DNA of 40,811 nucleotides from JBIICS01 sp044238735. Lineage in GTDB: Bacteria > Bacteroidota > Bacteroidia > UBA4408. Below the pieces are notes generated by a model. It made no database searches. It was not told the origin of the DNA and worked only from the letters and a program-made list of their open reading frames with translations. The stretch is taken from contig JBIICS010000008.1 in the NCBI GenBank assembly GCA_044238735.1, forward strand, positions 1 to 40,811. Direction: 5' to 3'. This document shows positions 23,823-31,318 of the stretch, piece by piece (the first letter of the stretch is position 1; each line of letters starts with the position of its first letter). Both the position numbers and the translations under genes were made by a program.

Positions 23823-24305
23823 ATGGAAAAAGAATTCCGAATCAGTTACACCGAATTAGCCGGAAAAAACGAGTTAGACCAAATAGATCATGACTTGGTA
23901 AAAAGAGCAGAAGAAGCCCTTAAACATGCTTATGCTGATTATTCGAGGTTTTATGTTGGAGCAGCTGTTTTACTCGAAAATGGAGTTATAATTACCGGGA
24001 ATAATCAAGAAAATGTTGCTTACCCATCGGGCATTTGTGCCGAAAGAGTAGCTCTATTTTATGCTAGCTCTCAATATCCCAATGTTAAAATAAAGACCAT
24101 AGCAGTAATGGCAAAATCTATAAAATTTAGTCCGCAGATGCCGGTAAGTCCATGTGGTTCTTGCCGCCAAGTAATTACTGAATACGAACAAAAATATACC
24201 TCCCCCATTAAAATTATAATGGCGTCCGAAGATGGTAAAATAATTATTACAAACAATGCCAAAAGCCTTTTACCATTTGTATTTGAGGCTTCATTAAAAA
24301 GTTAA
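23823..24305 (+). CDS. cdd: Cytidine deaminase
   Basis: A 160-residue zinc enzyme that deaminates cytidine and deoxycytidine for pyrimidine salvage. The zinc and proton-shuttle residues are C72-A-E74 (GICAERVAL) and PC111GSC114 (VSPCGSCRQVITEY). YSRFYVGAAVLLENG near residue 40 is the substrate segment. It is a single-domain, tetramer-type enzyme with an N-terminal extension of about 20 residues. It sits alone between the gld terminator and the pyruvate dehydrogenase promoter. Confidence 0.94.
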   Translation: MEKEFRISYTELAGKNELDQIDHDLVKRAEEALKHAYADYSRFYVGAAVLLENGVIITGNNQENVAYPSGICAERVALFYASSQYPNVKIKTIAVMAKSIKFSPQMPVSPCGSCRQVITEYEQKYTSPIKIIMASEDGKIIITNNAKSLLPFVFEASLKS

Positions 24306-24320
24306 AAACAAGCATATATT

Positions 24321-24352
24321 TTCGTATTATCTGTAATAAAAAATTAAATTTG
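24321..24352 (+). promoter_or_regulatory. pdhA promoter
   Basis: TTCG (24321-24324, one mismatch from TTTG), 20 bases, then an exact TAAATTTG (24345-24352). The pdhA ATG is 18 bases later. Confidence 0.6.
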
Positions 24353-24370
24353 TAAGGAGCAAATAAATTT

Positions 24371-25366
24371 ATGGGAAAGAAAAAAATTACCAAAGAAACT
24401 TACCTGTACTGGTACGAATCAATGTTGCTGATGCGCAAATTTGAAGAGAAATGCGGTCAGCTCTATATTCAACAAAAAATAAGAGGATTTTGCCATTTAT
24501 ACATAGGGCAAGAGGCATTAGTGAGTGGCGTAGTATCGGCTGCAGAAAAAGGTGATAAATATATTACTGCCTACCGCGATCATGCTCATCCCATCGGATT
24601 GGGTATGCATCCAAAATATATTTTAGCTGAATTAATGGCTAAAATTACCGGATGTTCTAAAGGAAAAGGGGGCTCAATGCACTTGTTCTCTAAAGAACAT
24701 CATTTTTATGGTGGACATGGCATTGTGGGCGGACAAATACCATTAGGAGCAGGCATTGCCTTCGCTGATAAATACAGAAATGATCCTTATGTAACATTTT
24801 GTTACATGGGCGATGGTGCAACCCGCCAGGGTGCTTTACATGAAGCCTTTAATATGGCAATGACATGGAAATTACCGGTGGTATTTATCATTGAAAACAA
24901 CAATTATGCAATGGGTACCTCTGTAGAGAGAACCAGCAATGTGCATGATTTATACAAATTAGGACATGCGTATGAGATGCCGTCTGAAGCTGTGGATGGA
25001 ATGACTTGTGAGGCTGTTCATGAAGCAATTGAAAAAGCTGCTGAACATGCACGTACCGGCAAAGGACCTTATTTATTAGAGATGAAGACCTATCGATACA
25101 GAGGTCATTCGATGTCGGATCCGGCCAGCTATCGAACAAAAGAAGAAGTTGAAGAGTATAAGAGACAAGATCCTATTGAAAAAGTATTAGTAAGCATTAA
25201 AAAGAAAAAATACGCTACCGACTCTGAAATTGAAGCCATAAACGAGAAGGTTAAACTTATGGTAGAGGAAAGTGTAACCTTTGCTGAAGAATCTCCATAT
25301 CCAACGGTAGATGAGTTATACAACGATGTTTATGCAGAACCCAATTATCCATTTATAACCGAATAA
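24371..25366 (+). CDS. pdhA: Pyruvate dehydrogenase E1 component, alpha subunit
   Basis: The thiamine-diphosphate-binding half of the E1 heterotetramer that decarboxylates pyruvate. At 331 residues it has the normal length. The cofactor motif runs from GDG (147-149) through ATRQGALHEAFNMA to ENN (175-177). The phosphorylation-loop region YRYRGHSMSDPASYR is present as in other alpha subunits. The E2 gene follows after four bases. The beta subunit gene (pdhB) is not between them or elsewhere in the window, so it must be encoded elsewhere. Confidence 0.94.
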   Translation: MGKKKITKETYLYWYESMLLMRKFEEKCGQLYIQQKIRGFCHLYIGQEALVSGVVSAAEKGDKYITAYRDHAHPIGLGMHPKYILAELMAKITGCSKGKGGSMHLFSKEHHFYGGHGIVGGQIPLGAGIAFADKYRNDPYVTFCYMGDGATRQGALHEAFNMAMTWKLPVVFIIENNNYAMGTSVERTSNVHDLYKLGHAYEMPSEAVDGMTCEAVHEAIEKAAEHARTGKGPYLLEMKTYRYRGHSMSDPASYRTKEEVEEYKRQDPIEKVLVSIKKKKYATDSEIEAINEKVKLMVEESVTFAEESPYPTVDELYNDVYAEPNYPFITE

Positions 25367-25370
25367 ATCT

Positions 25371-26618
25371 ATGGCAGAAATAATTAAAATGCCAAAATTA
25401 AGCGACACCATGACGGAAGGTGTTGTTGCAAAATGGCACAAAAAAATTGGCGATCAAGTTAAAGAAGGGGATTTAATTGCAGAGATAGAAACTGATAAAG
25501 CAACAATGGAGTTTGAATCGTTTTATAACGGTATATTGCTTCATATTGGCGTTGAAGAAGGCAAGGGTGCCCCTGTAGATACCATATTAGCGATTGTTGG
25601 AACTAAAGGTGAAGATATATCATCATTAATTGCTCAAACAAGCGCAGCAGAAGCCACTAAATTAGAGCCCCCCAAGCAAAGCGAAGCAAAACAAGAAAGC
25701 GTTAGTGAAACTAAACCTGTTTCAGTACCTACTTCTGCAAATGCATCAGTAAACAGCGACGGAAGATTAAAAGCCTCTCCTCTTGCTAAAGCAATTGCCA
25801 CAGAAAAAGGAATCGATTTAAATCAAATAAAAGGAAGTGGAGATGATGGCAGAATAGTTAAGCGTGATGTTGAAAATTACACAAGTACCAATTCAGGCAA
25901 CTTAAGTACTTCATTTGATCAGCCTGCATTTCATGGGCAAAGTTATACTGATACGCCTGTTTCACAAATGCGTAAAGTTATAGCCAAACGATTAGCTGAA
26001 AGTAAATTTAGTGCTCCTCATTTTTATTTAACCATGGAAGTAGATATGGCTAACGCCATAGATGCGCGTAAATTAATTAATAAAGAAGAAGAAGCTAAAG
26101 TTTCCTTTAATGACTTGGTTATTAAGGCCTGTGCAGTTGCGTTAAAAAAACATCCAATTATAAATTCCAGTTGGCTAGGCGATAAAATTAGAACCAATCA
26201 CCAAGTTAATATTGGTGTTGCAGTAGCAATTGAAGATGGATTAGTTGTTCCTGTTATAAAAAATACAGATTTGAAATCTATTAAAGCAATATCTTCTGAA
26301 GTTAAATCATTTGCTCGAAAAGCAAAAGAAAAGAAAATATTACCAACCGATATGGAGGGTAACACCTTTACTATATCCAATTTGGGTATGTTTGGTATAG
26401 ATGAATTTACTGCCATTATTAATCCGCCGGACGCCTGCATATTAGCAGTAGGAGGAATTAAAGAAGTTCCCGTTGTGAAGCACGGACAAATTGTTCCGGG
26501 AAACACTATGAAGTTAACATTATCATGCGACCACCGTGTGGTAGATGGAGCTTCCGGAGCAGCTTTCTTACAAACGCTCAAGAGTTACTTAGAGAATCCT
26601 ATTCTTATGTTAGCATAA
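25371..26618 (+). CDS. pdhC: Pyruvate dehydrogenase E2 component (dihydrolipoamide acetyltransferase)
   Basis: The 415-residue core of the pyruvate dehydrogenase complex. It has one lipoyl domain at about 1-78, with the lipoylated lysine K43 in ETDKATMEFES. A Ser/Ala/Lys-rich linker follows, then the E3/E1-binding domain (about 130-166, ASPLAKAIATEKGIDLNQIKGSG). The catalytic domain has the active-site H388 and D392 in CDHRVVDGASGA. The partner just upstream being E1 alpha makes pyruvate the likely substrate rather than 2-oxoglutarate or branched-chain acids. Confidence 0.93.
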   Translation: MAEIIKMPKLSDTMTEGVVAKWHKKIGDQVKEGDLIAEIETDKATMEFESFYNGILLHIGVEEGKGAPVDTILAIVGTKGEDISSLIAQTSAAEATKLEPPKQSEAKQESVSETKPVSVPTSANASVNSDGRLKASPLAKAIATEKGIDLNQIKGSGDDGRIVKRDVENYTSTNSGNLSTSFDQPAFHGQSYTDTPVSQMRKVIAKRLAESKFSAPHFYLTMEVDMANAIDARKLINKEEEAKVSFNDLVIKACAVALKKHPIINSSWLGDKIRTNHQVNIGVAVAIEDGLVVPVIKNTDLKSIKAISSEVKSFARKAKEKKILPTDMEGNTFTISNLGMFGIDEFTAIINPPDACILAVGGIKEVPVVKHGQIVPGNTMKLTLSCDHRVVDGASGAAFLQTLKSYLENPILMLA

Positions 26619-26619
26619 C

Positions 26620-26654
26620 AAAAAAGGAGCGAAAAATTTCGCTCCTTTTTTTTT
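26620..26654 (+). terminator. Terminator after pdhC
   Basis: AAAAAAGGAGCGAAA (26620-26634) pairs with its complement at 26637-26651, with a T run following, directly after the stop codon. Confidence 0.92.
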
Positions 26655-27117
26655 AACGTATTTGATTATGGTGTTCCTGGTTTTTGTATAATTGGTATTA
26701 TATAGATAAAAATTAGTCTCAGCTCGAATTTCGGTCTCGTATTAAACATTCGCCAAGCTAATTTTTTTTTTAAGTTGGGCTTTAATCATTAATTACTAAG
26801 ATATCTTAATAAAAACATTTCTCTTAGTTTACAATTGTTATTGTATTTTTTTAAAACACAAAATTTTCAATTAACAAGACCGGTAATTTAAGTGCGTTTT
26901 AAAAGGTAATTTAGCAAAGAAAGCAGGCCTATTGGAGAAATAAAACCCTTATGAACGCGAGTAAAATAAGAAGAAATTAACTCTAAAAGATAGGCTAAAC
27001 AGCAATGTTGTTCCCCGAAAAATGAGACTTATTAATATGCAGGGGTTTCACTAAAAATTATCGCAGGCATTATCTTCAGAAATAAATTAAACGCTTATAT
27101 CTAAATTGTATGCAAAT
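26655..27117. other. Gene-poor intergenic region
   Basis: About 460 AT-rich bases between pdhC and the tRNA genes. I find no reading frame with convincing coding character, no recognisable RNA family, no tandem repeat and no mobile-element end. It could hold an unrecognised small RNA or decayed sequence. Confidence 0.5.
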
Positions 27118-27154
27118 AAAAAAGGGTCTAAACTTTTAAAAGCTTAAACCCCTT
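27118..27154 (-). terminator. Terminator after tRNA-Arg
   Basis: On the minus strand GGGGTTTAAGCTTTT pairs with AAAAGTTTAGACCC (two G-U pairs, one bulged G), followed by a T run, 11 bases past the tRNA 3' end. Confidence 0.75.
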
Positions 27155-27164
27155 GTTTTACTAG

Positions 27165-27238
27165 TGATTCCGATTGGACTCGAACCAATGACCTACTGCT
27201 TAGAAGGCAGTTGCTCTATCCAGCTGAGCTACGGAACC
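27165..27238 (-). tRNA. tRNA-Arg, anticodon TCT
   Basis: A 74-base cloverleaf with acceptor GGTTCCG/CGGAATC (one G-U pair), D-arm GCTCAGCTGGATAGAGC, anticodon stem ACTGC/GCAGT around CTTCTAA, and TTCGAGTC in the T-loop. The 3' CCA is not encoded. It reads AGA and AGG codons. Confidence 0.95.
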
Positions 27239-27247
27239 ATTTGTTTG

Positions 27248-27255
27248 CAAAGATA
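27248..27255 (-). promoter_or_regulatory. tRNA-Arg promoter element
   Basis: Minus-strand TATCTTTG is an exact TAnnTTTG, ending 10 bases before the tRNA 5' end. No clear upstream TTTG. Confidence 0.5.
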
Positions 27256-27276
27256 ATAATTGCCCTAATTTTAACT

Positions 27277-27305
27277 AAAAAAGCCACCAAATTTTGATGG
27301 CTTTT
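27277..27305 (-). terminator. Terminator after tRNA-Pro
   Basis: On the minus strand GCCATCAAA pairs with TTTGGTGGC through a short loop, followed by TTTTTT. It separates the two tRNA transcripts. Confidence 0.75.
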
Positions 27306-27306
27306 G

Positions 27307-27381
27307 TCGGGGCGGCAAGATTCGAACTTGCGACCTCCTGGTCCCAAACCAGGCGCGATAACCGGACTACGCTACGCCCCG
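27307..27381 (-). tRNA. tRNA-Pro, anticodon TGG
   Basis: A 75-base cloverleaf with a perfect CGGGGCG/CGCCCCG acceptor stem, anticodon stem CCTGG/CCAGG around TTTGGGA, and T-loop TTCGAAT. The 3' CCA is not encoded. Confidence 0.95.
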
Positions 27382-27405
27382 ATTTTAATGTTAAATTAGT
27401 GGGTG

Positions 27406-27413
27406 CAAATATA
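27406..27413 (-). promoter_or_regulatory. tRNA-Pro promoter element
   Basis: Minus-strand TATATTTG, an exact TAnnTTTG, ending 25 bases before the tRNA 5' end. Confidence 0.5.
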
Positions 27414-27465
27414 TAAAACTATTTTAATATACCTGCAGATTTTTTTAAAAATTGAATAATTGCAA

Positions 27466-27609
27466 TTAATAGACCATGCCTGGAGCAAAAGATTGCATTT
27501 TTTTAGATCTTTTATTGGCTTGCTTTTTTGTGCCACCACATCTGGCTTTTGGAGCACAACCCATTACTAAAAATGAAAGTGCAATACATAAAGCGAATAT
27601 TTTTCTCAT
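27466..27609 (-). CDS. Small lipoprotein, 47 residues
   Basis: A short gene not resembling its neighbours. It begins MRKIFALCIALSFLVMGC, a textbook lipoprotein signal with the lipobox VMGC (Cys18). The mature part is about 30 residues, basic and rich in Lys, Ser and Gln, with a second Cys in KARCGGTKK, and ends FAPGMVY. It has a good promoter on its own strand and is divergent from the YfiR-like/SpoIIE gene 87 bases away. Such tiny Lys-rich lipoproteins are common in Bacteroidota; the function is unknown. Confidence 0.75.
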   Translation of the reverse strand: MRKIFALCIALSFLVMGCAPKARCGGTKKQANKRSKKMQSFAPGMVY

Positions 27610-27627
27610 TTTTTAAAACTATATGGG

Positions 27628-27658
27628 CAAATTTAAGTATAAATAGTACCAATGTCAA
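27628..27658 (-). promoter_or_regulatory. Promoter of the small lipoprotein
   Basis: TTG (27658-27656), 20 bases, then an exact TAAATTTG (27635-27628) on the minus strand, 18 bases before the ATG at 27609. Confidence 0.65.
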
Positions 27659-27696
27659 TTCAAATTAACCAACGCTAACCATCTATTCACTCCTGC

Positions 27697-29493
27697 ATGA
27701 AATTTTTACTCCTATTTTTCCTTTTAATTGGCTCTTTTACCTTCGCCCAAAAGCTTAAGTTAAATCAAAAAAAGGCGTTGTTTATATTAGAATTTGCAAG
27801 CGAGTTTAATTGGCCAAAACATGCAAGCGCTAAAACTTTTAAAATTGGAATATTAGGCCAACATCCGGAGTTATACGAGGCCCTTATGGCTAATTCGCAA
27901 CATGGTCTTATTAAATACAAGCGAATACAAATAGTTTGTTACAAAACCATAGAATCGTTAGATGATCCGCACATCCTTTATATAAATGGCAATACGAACA
28001 TTGATGTTCATGCCTTATTCAGAAAAATAAATGGAAAAGAAATTTTATTAGTGAGCGAAAATTTGGAGGACTTCAATTTTTCGATGATTAATTTTATGAA
28101 TGATGATGACGATTTAATTTTTTCTATTAATAAACCTATTTTAAAACAAGCTGGATTTAGCCCCAGCCAGAATCTTCTGGATATGGCTATTTTAAAAGAA
28201 AGTGAGTGGCGCAGTGCCATCGAAAAAATTAATGAGCACAACCTGGTTAATGCCAATCATATTACATTATCTAATCAAGAAATAAATGAACTTAATACCA
28301 CTAATAAGCAACAAGTAAACGAAATAAGTGCTCAACGAAAAAAAATTGAGGAACAATTAAAAAACATTGGAAACCAAAGTGTAAAACTTAAAACGCTAGA
28401 GGAAAATCTATTATTATTAAATGAGGAAATACAACAAAACATCAGGGAACAAGAGTTAAAACTAGAAAATCTTAAAAATGAGATTAAGCAAAAACAGGAA
28501 AAAATTAATTTTCAAAATGAGGTAATAGAAAGCAGGGGAAGTTTACTCAAAGCTCAAACCTATTTAATTGCCAATCAGAAAAGAGCACTTTTAGTAGCCT
28601 CTTCCATTATCCTTATAATTTTGATACTTCTCCTTTTAATCTTTCGCTTTAATCGTTTACGAAAAAAAGCAAATTTGCAGTTAATACTTCAAAACGAACA
28701 ATTATCTATTCAGAAAAATTTAATAGAACAAAATCATCAGCAAATTACCGATAGTTTAAATTACGCACATCTTATACAAACGGCTATTCTTCCATCGGCA
28801 AAATATATGCAAAGTATTTTTACTGATTTTTTTATTTTAAACAAACCACGCGATATTGTGGGGGGTGATTTTTACTGGTGCTATCAAAATGAAGATAATG
28901 TATATTTAATTACTGCAGACTGCACCGGACATGGAGTTCCGGGAGGCTTTATGTCTATGTTGGGATCATCCTTACTAAACGAAATCATTATTGAAAACAA
29001 CATCACGGAGCCTGCAGAAATTCTAAATAAACTTCGTAAGAAAATTATATCAAATTTAAAACAAAACGAATCTAATTTATCGAGCAAAGACGGAATGGAT
29101 TTAGTTGCGTTAAAAATAAACCTAACCAGTTATCAGTTAACATACGCTAATGCTAACAATCCGTTTTGGATAGTTAGAAAAAATATAAACACTGAATATG
29201 CTGCGCAAAAAATGCCGGTGGGTTTTTATGCAGATATGAGAGACTTTGTACAGCATACTGTTCTTCTAGAAAAGAACGATTGTATATACACGTTTTCGGA
29301 TGGTTATGCCGATCAGTTTGGTGGCCCAAAAGGAAAAAAATTTAAATATAAGCCCTTGCAAGAGTTGTTAACTGAAAACAGTGATAAGGATTTTAAGGAG
29401 CAAGAAAAAATTGTTACACAAACATTCCTTAATTGGCAAAAACACCATCAACAAGTAGATGATGTTTTAGTAATTGGATTAAAAATAAGCTAA
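27697..29493 (+). CDS. YfiR-like sensor fused to a SpoIIE/PP2C-type phosphatase
   Basis: A 598-residue membrane protein. A signal peptide (MKFLLLFFLLIGSFTFAQ) is followed by a periplasmic YfiR/HmsC-like (DUF4154-type) domain at about 20-170: ALFILEFASEFNWP, FKIGILG, then MINFMNDDDDLIFSINKPILKQAG and SQNLLDMA. A coiled coil fills about 185-290, one transmembrane helix is at about 298-317, and the cytoplasmic end is a PP2C-type Ser/Thr phosphatase. Its metal-binding motifs are intact: DIVGGDF (386-392), DCTGHGVPGGFM (408-419), a GMD motif and FSDGYADQFGG. It should sense an envelope signal and dephosphorylate a cytoplasmic phosphoprotein. The SiaC homologue at 6637-7023 is a candidate substrate, but this is inference. 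Confidence 0.88.
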   Translation: MKFLLLFFLLIGSFTFAQKLKLNQKKALFILEFASEFNWPKHASAKTFKIGILGQHPELYEALMANSQHGLIKYKRIQIVCYKTIESLDDPHILYINGNTNIDVHALFRKINGKEILLVSENLEDFNFSMINFMNDDDDLIFSINKPILKQAGFSPSQNLLDMAILKESEWRSAIEKINEHNLVNANHITLSNQEINELNTTNKQQVNEISAQRKKIEEQLKNIGNQSVKLKTLEENLLLLNEEIQQNIREQELKLENLKNEIKQKQEKINFQNEVIESRGSLLKAQTYLIANQKRALLVASSIILIILILLLLIFRFNRLRKKANLQLILQNEQLSIQKNLIEQNHQQITDSLNYAHLIQTAILPSAKYMQSIFTDFFILNKPRDIVGGDFYWCYQNEDNVYLITADCTGHGVPGGFMSMLGSSLLNEIIIENNITEPAEILNKLRKKIISNLKQNESNLSSKDGMDLVALKINLTSYQLTYANANNPFWIVRKNINTEYAAQKMPVGFYADMRDFVQHTVLLEKNDCIYTFSDGYADQFGGPKGKKFKYKPLQELLTENSDKDFKEQEKIVTQTFLNWQKHHQQVDDVLVIGLKIS

Positions 29494-29862
29494 CCTGTAA
29501 GCCGGGTTTTGTACCTGCAAGCAGGCCCCTGTCATTTATCTTAGCAGCCTACCCTCCAAACCGACTCAAGGTACTGGAGCGAGCAACTCCAAAGGTTTGG
29601 TATACATGGCCTTTCAACACCAAAGGTTTACCCAATTGCAAATTTCTTTACAAGCGCGTGAGCTCTTACCTCGCGTTTTCACCCTTACCTTTAAAAAAGT
29701 GAAGGAGGCATAACCTCCAACACCGCTAAAGGCGGTATATTTTCTGTGGCACTTTCTGTTAGCAGCCATTACAACTGCTACCCAAACTTATTAAGTTCGG
29801 TTGGATGCTCTGTGTTGCCCGGACTTTCCTCTTTAATTACTTAAAGCGACAAGGCGGTTAGC
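29489..29862 (-). ncRNA. rnpB: RNase P RNA (class A)
   Basis: The catalytic RNA of RNase P, which trims tRNA 5' ends. On the minus strand it shows the universal 5' block GAGGAAAGTCCGGGCAACA, an internal region with purine-rich stems, and the 3' block ACAAAACCCGGCTTACAG. The ends are set by the P1 helix: GCTAACC (29862-29856) pairs with GGTTAGC (29495-29489). The length of about 374 bases is usual. The 3' strand of P1 overlaps the last codons of the convergent phosphatase gene. Confidence 0.95.
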
Positions 29863-29904
29863 GATGCTAATTTAATAAATAATAACAGTATTTATTTAGA
29901 GTTC

Positions 29905-29936
29905 TTGAGCATTGCACTCTATTATTTTTAATTTTG
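29905..29936 (+). promoter_or_regulatory. Promoter of the metallophosphoesterase gene
   Basis: TTG (29905-29907), 21 bases, then an exact TAATTTTG (29929-29936). The -7 element covers the TTG at 29934 that would be the longest start, so the ATG at 29949 is preferred. Confidence 0.65.
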
Positions 29937-29948
29937 GAATTTACGATT

Positions 29949-31181
29949 ATGAGCGTTTTCCGATATATAATGCCACTGGTTCTTCTTTTTTTAATAGAAC
30001 TATACTTTTATCCGGTTATTAAAAAAAACCTCACTAAAAATTATTTAAAAATTACTTACTGGTCTTTAACCGCCTTAACCGTAGTTCTTCTTATTGCCGG
30101 TGCCTTTAAACCCTCTGTTTTATGGCCTCGATGGGCTGGTGTTTACGTTGTAGGAAGTTTAATGATTATCCTATTTTCTAAAGTAATTGCCTCCCTTGTT
30201 TTACTTTTTATTGATTTATTTAGGCTGTGCCGTTGGAGCATCATTAAAATTAGCAGGAAAGCTCAACCAAAAGAAGAAAAGAATACGATTAGCCGATCAG
30301 ACTTCTTAAACAAAGTAGCTTTATATAGTGCTGCCATTCCCTTGGCTGGATTTGTTTATGGTATGATTAAAACCGTTTTTGATTATAAAGTTCATCACGT
30401 AAAAATTCCATTTAAAAACTTACCCCTCGCTTTTAATGGTCTTAAGATTGTTCAAATCAGCGATATACACAGTGGTACCTACGTAAACCAAGGTCCGCTT
30501 GAAACAGCTATAAAAATAATACAAGAACAAAAACCAGACATAATTTTTTTTACGGGCGATTTAGTAAACGAAATTGCGCTAGAGGCTTATCCTTACAAGA
30601 AACAGCTCGGTTCTCTAAATGCGCCTTTAGGTGTTTTTTCAATTTTAGGTAATCATGATTATGGAGATTATTTTAGATGGAATAAAGTAGAAGATAAAAA
30701 ACAAAACCTGATTGATTTAAAGAATTTCCAAAAAGACCTCGGTTGGAATTTGCTATTAAATGAAAACAGAATTATAGAAAAAAATGGGGAGAAAATTGCG
30801 ATTGTAGGGGTTGAGAATTGGGGCAGTGCCATGCGTTTCCCGAGAATTGGCGATGTGGAAAAAGCAAAAATAGGCACGGAAGAAGTTTCGTTCAAAATAT
30901 TATTATCACACGACCCATCGCACTGGCAAGCTAAAGTTTTAGGGGATCATAACGATATAGATTTAACTTTATCGGGCCATACACATGGCATGCAATTAGG
31001 GGTTGAAATAAAGGGTTTTAAATGGAGTCCGTCTAAATATTTTTATCCGCAATGGGCTGGGCTTTACACTGAGGGGAAACAACACCTATACGTAAACCGT
31101 GGATTAGGTGTAATTGGGTATCCGGGACGCATTGGAATACAACCTGAAATTACGGTGATAGAATTGCTTAACCAAGCATAA
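29949..31181 (+). CDS. Membrane-anchored metallophosphoesterase
   Basis: About 410 residues. The N-terminal quarter has three or four transmembrane helices (starting RYIMPLVLLFLIELYFY), followed by a calcineurin-like phosphoesterase domain. Its five metal motifs are complete: QISDIHSG, FFTGDLV, LGNHDYG, LLSHDPSH and LSGHTHG. The family (YkuE/YaeI type) includes UDP-diacylglucosamine and phosphodiester hydrolases; the substrate here is unknown. I start at the ATG at 29949 because the promoter overlaps the earlier TTG. Confidence 0.88.
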   Translation: MSVFRYIMPLVLLFLIELYFYPVIKKNLTKNYLKITYWSLTALTVVLLIAGAFKPSVLWPRWAGVYVVGSLMIILFSKVIASLVLLFIDLFRLCRWSIIKISRKAQPKEEKNTISRSDFLNKVALYSAAIPLAGFVYGMIKTVFDYKVHHVKIPFKNLPLAFNGLKIVQISDIHSGTYVNQGPLETAIKIIQEQKPDIIFFTGDLVNEIALEAYPYKKQLGSLNAPLGVFSILGNHDYGDYFRWNKVEDKKQNLIDLKNFQKDLGWNLLLNENRIIEKNGEKIAIVGVENWGSAMRFPRIGDVEKAKIGTEEVSFKILLSHDPSHWQAKVLGDHNDIDLTLSGHTHGMQLGVEIKGFKWSPSKYFYPQWAGLYTEGKQHLYVNRGLGVIGYPGRIGIQPEITVIELLNQA

Positions 31182-31318
31182 TTTAATATAAACTGTTTTA
31201 TTTCTAAAACACCTTTCTTAATCAACCCTTGATAAGTAAAGAGTGATCCGTTTTTTGCCCACTAACCAATCTTAACTCAACAGTAGAGAATAGCATTTTA
31301 AATTAACAGATTTATAAA

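Noticed and set aside
27165..27381. Attachment site or integrated element at the tRNA genes
   Set aside because: No integrase gene and no repeated tRNA 3' end in the window.
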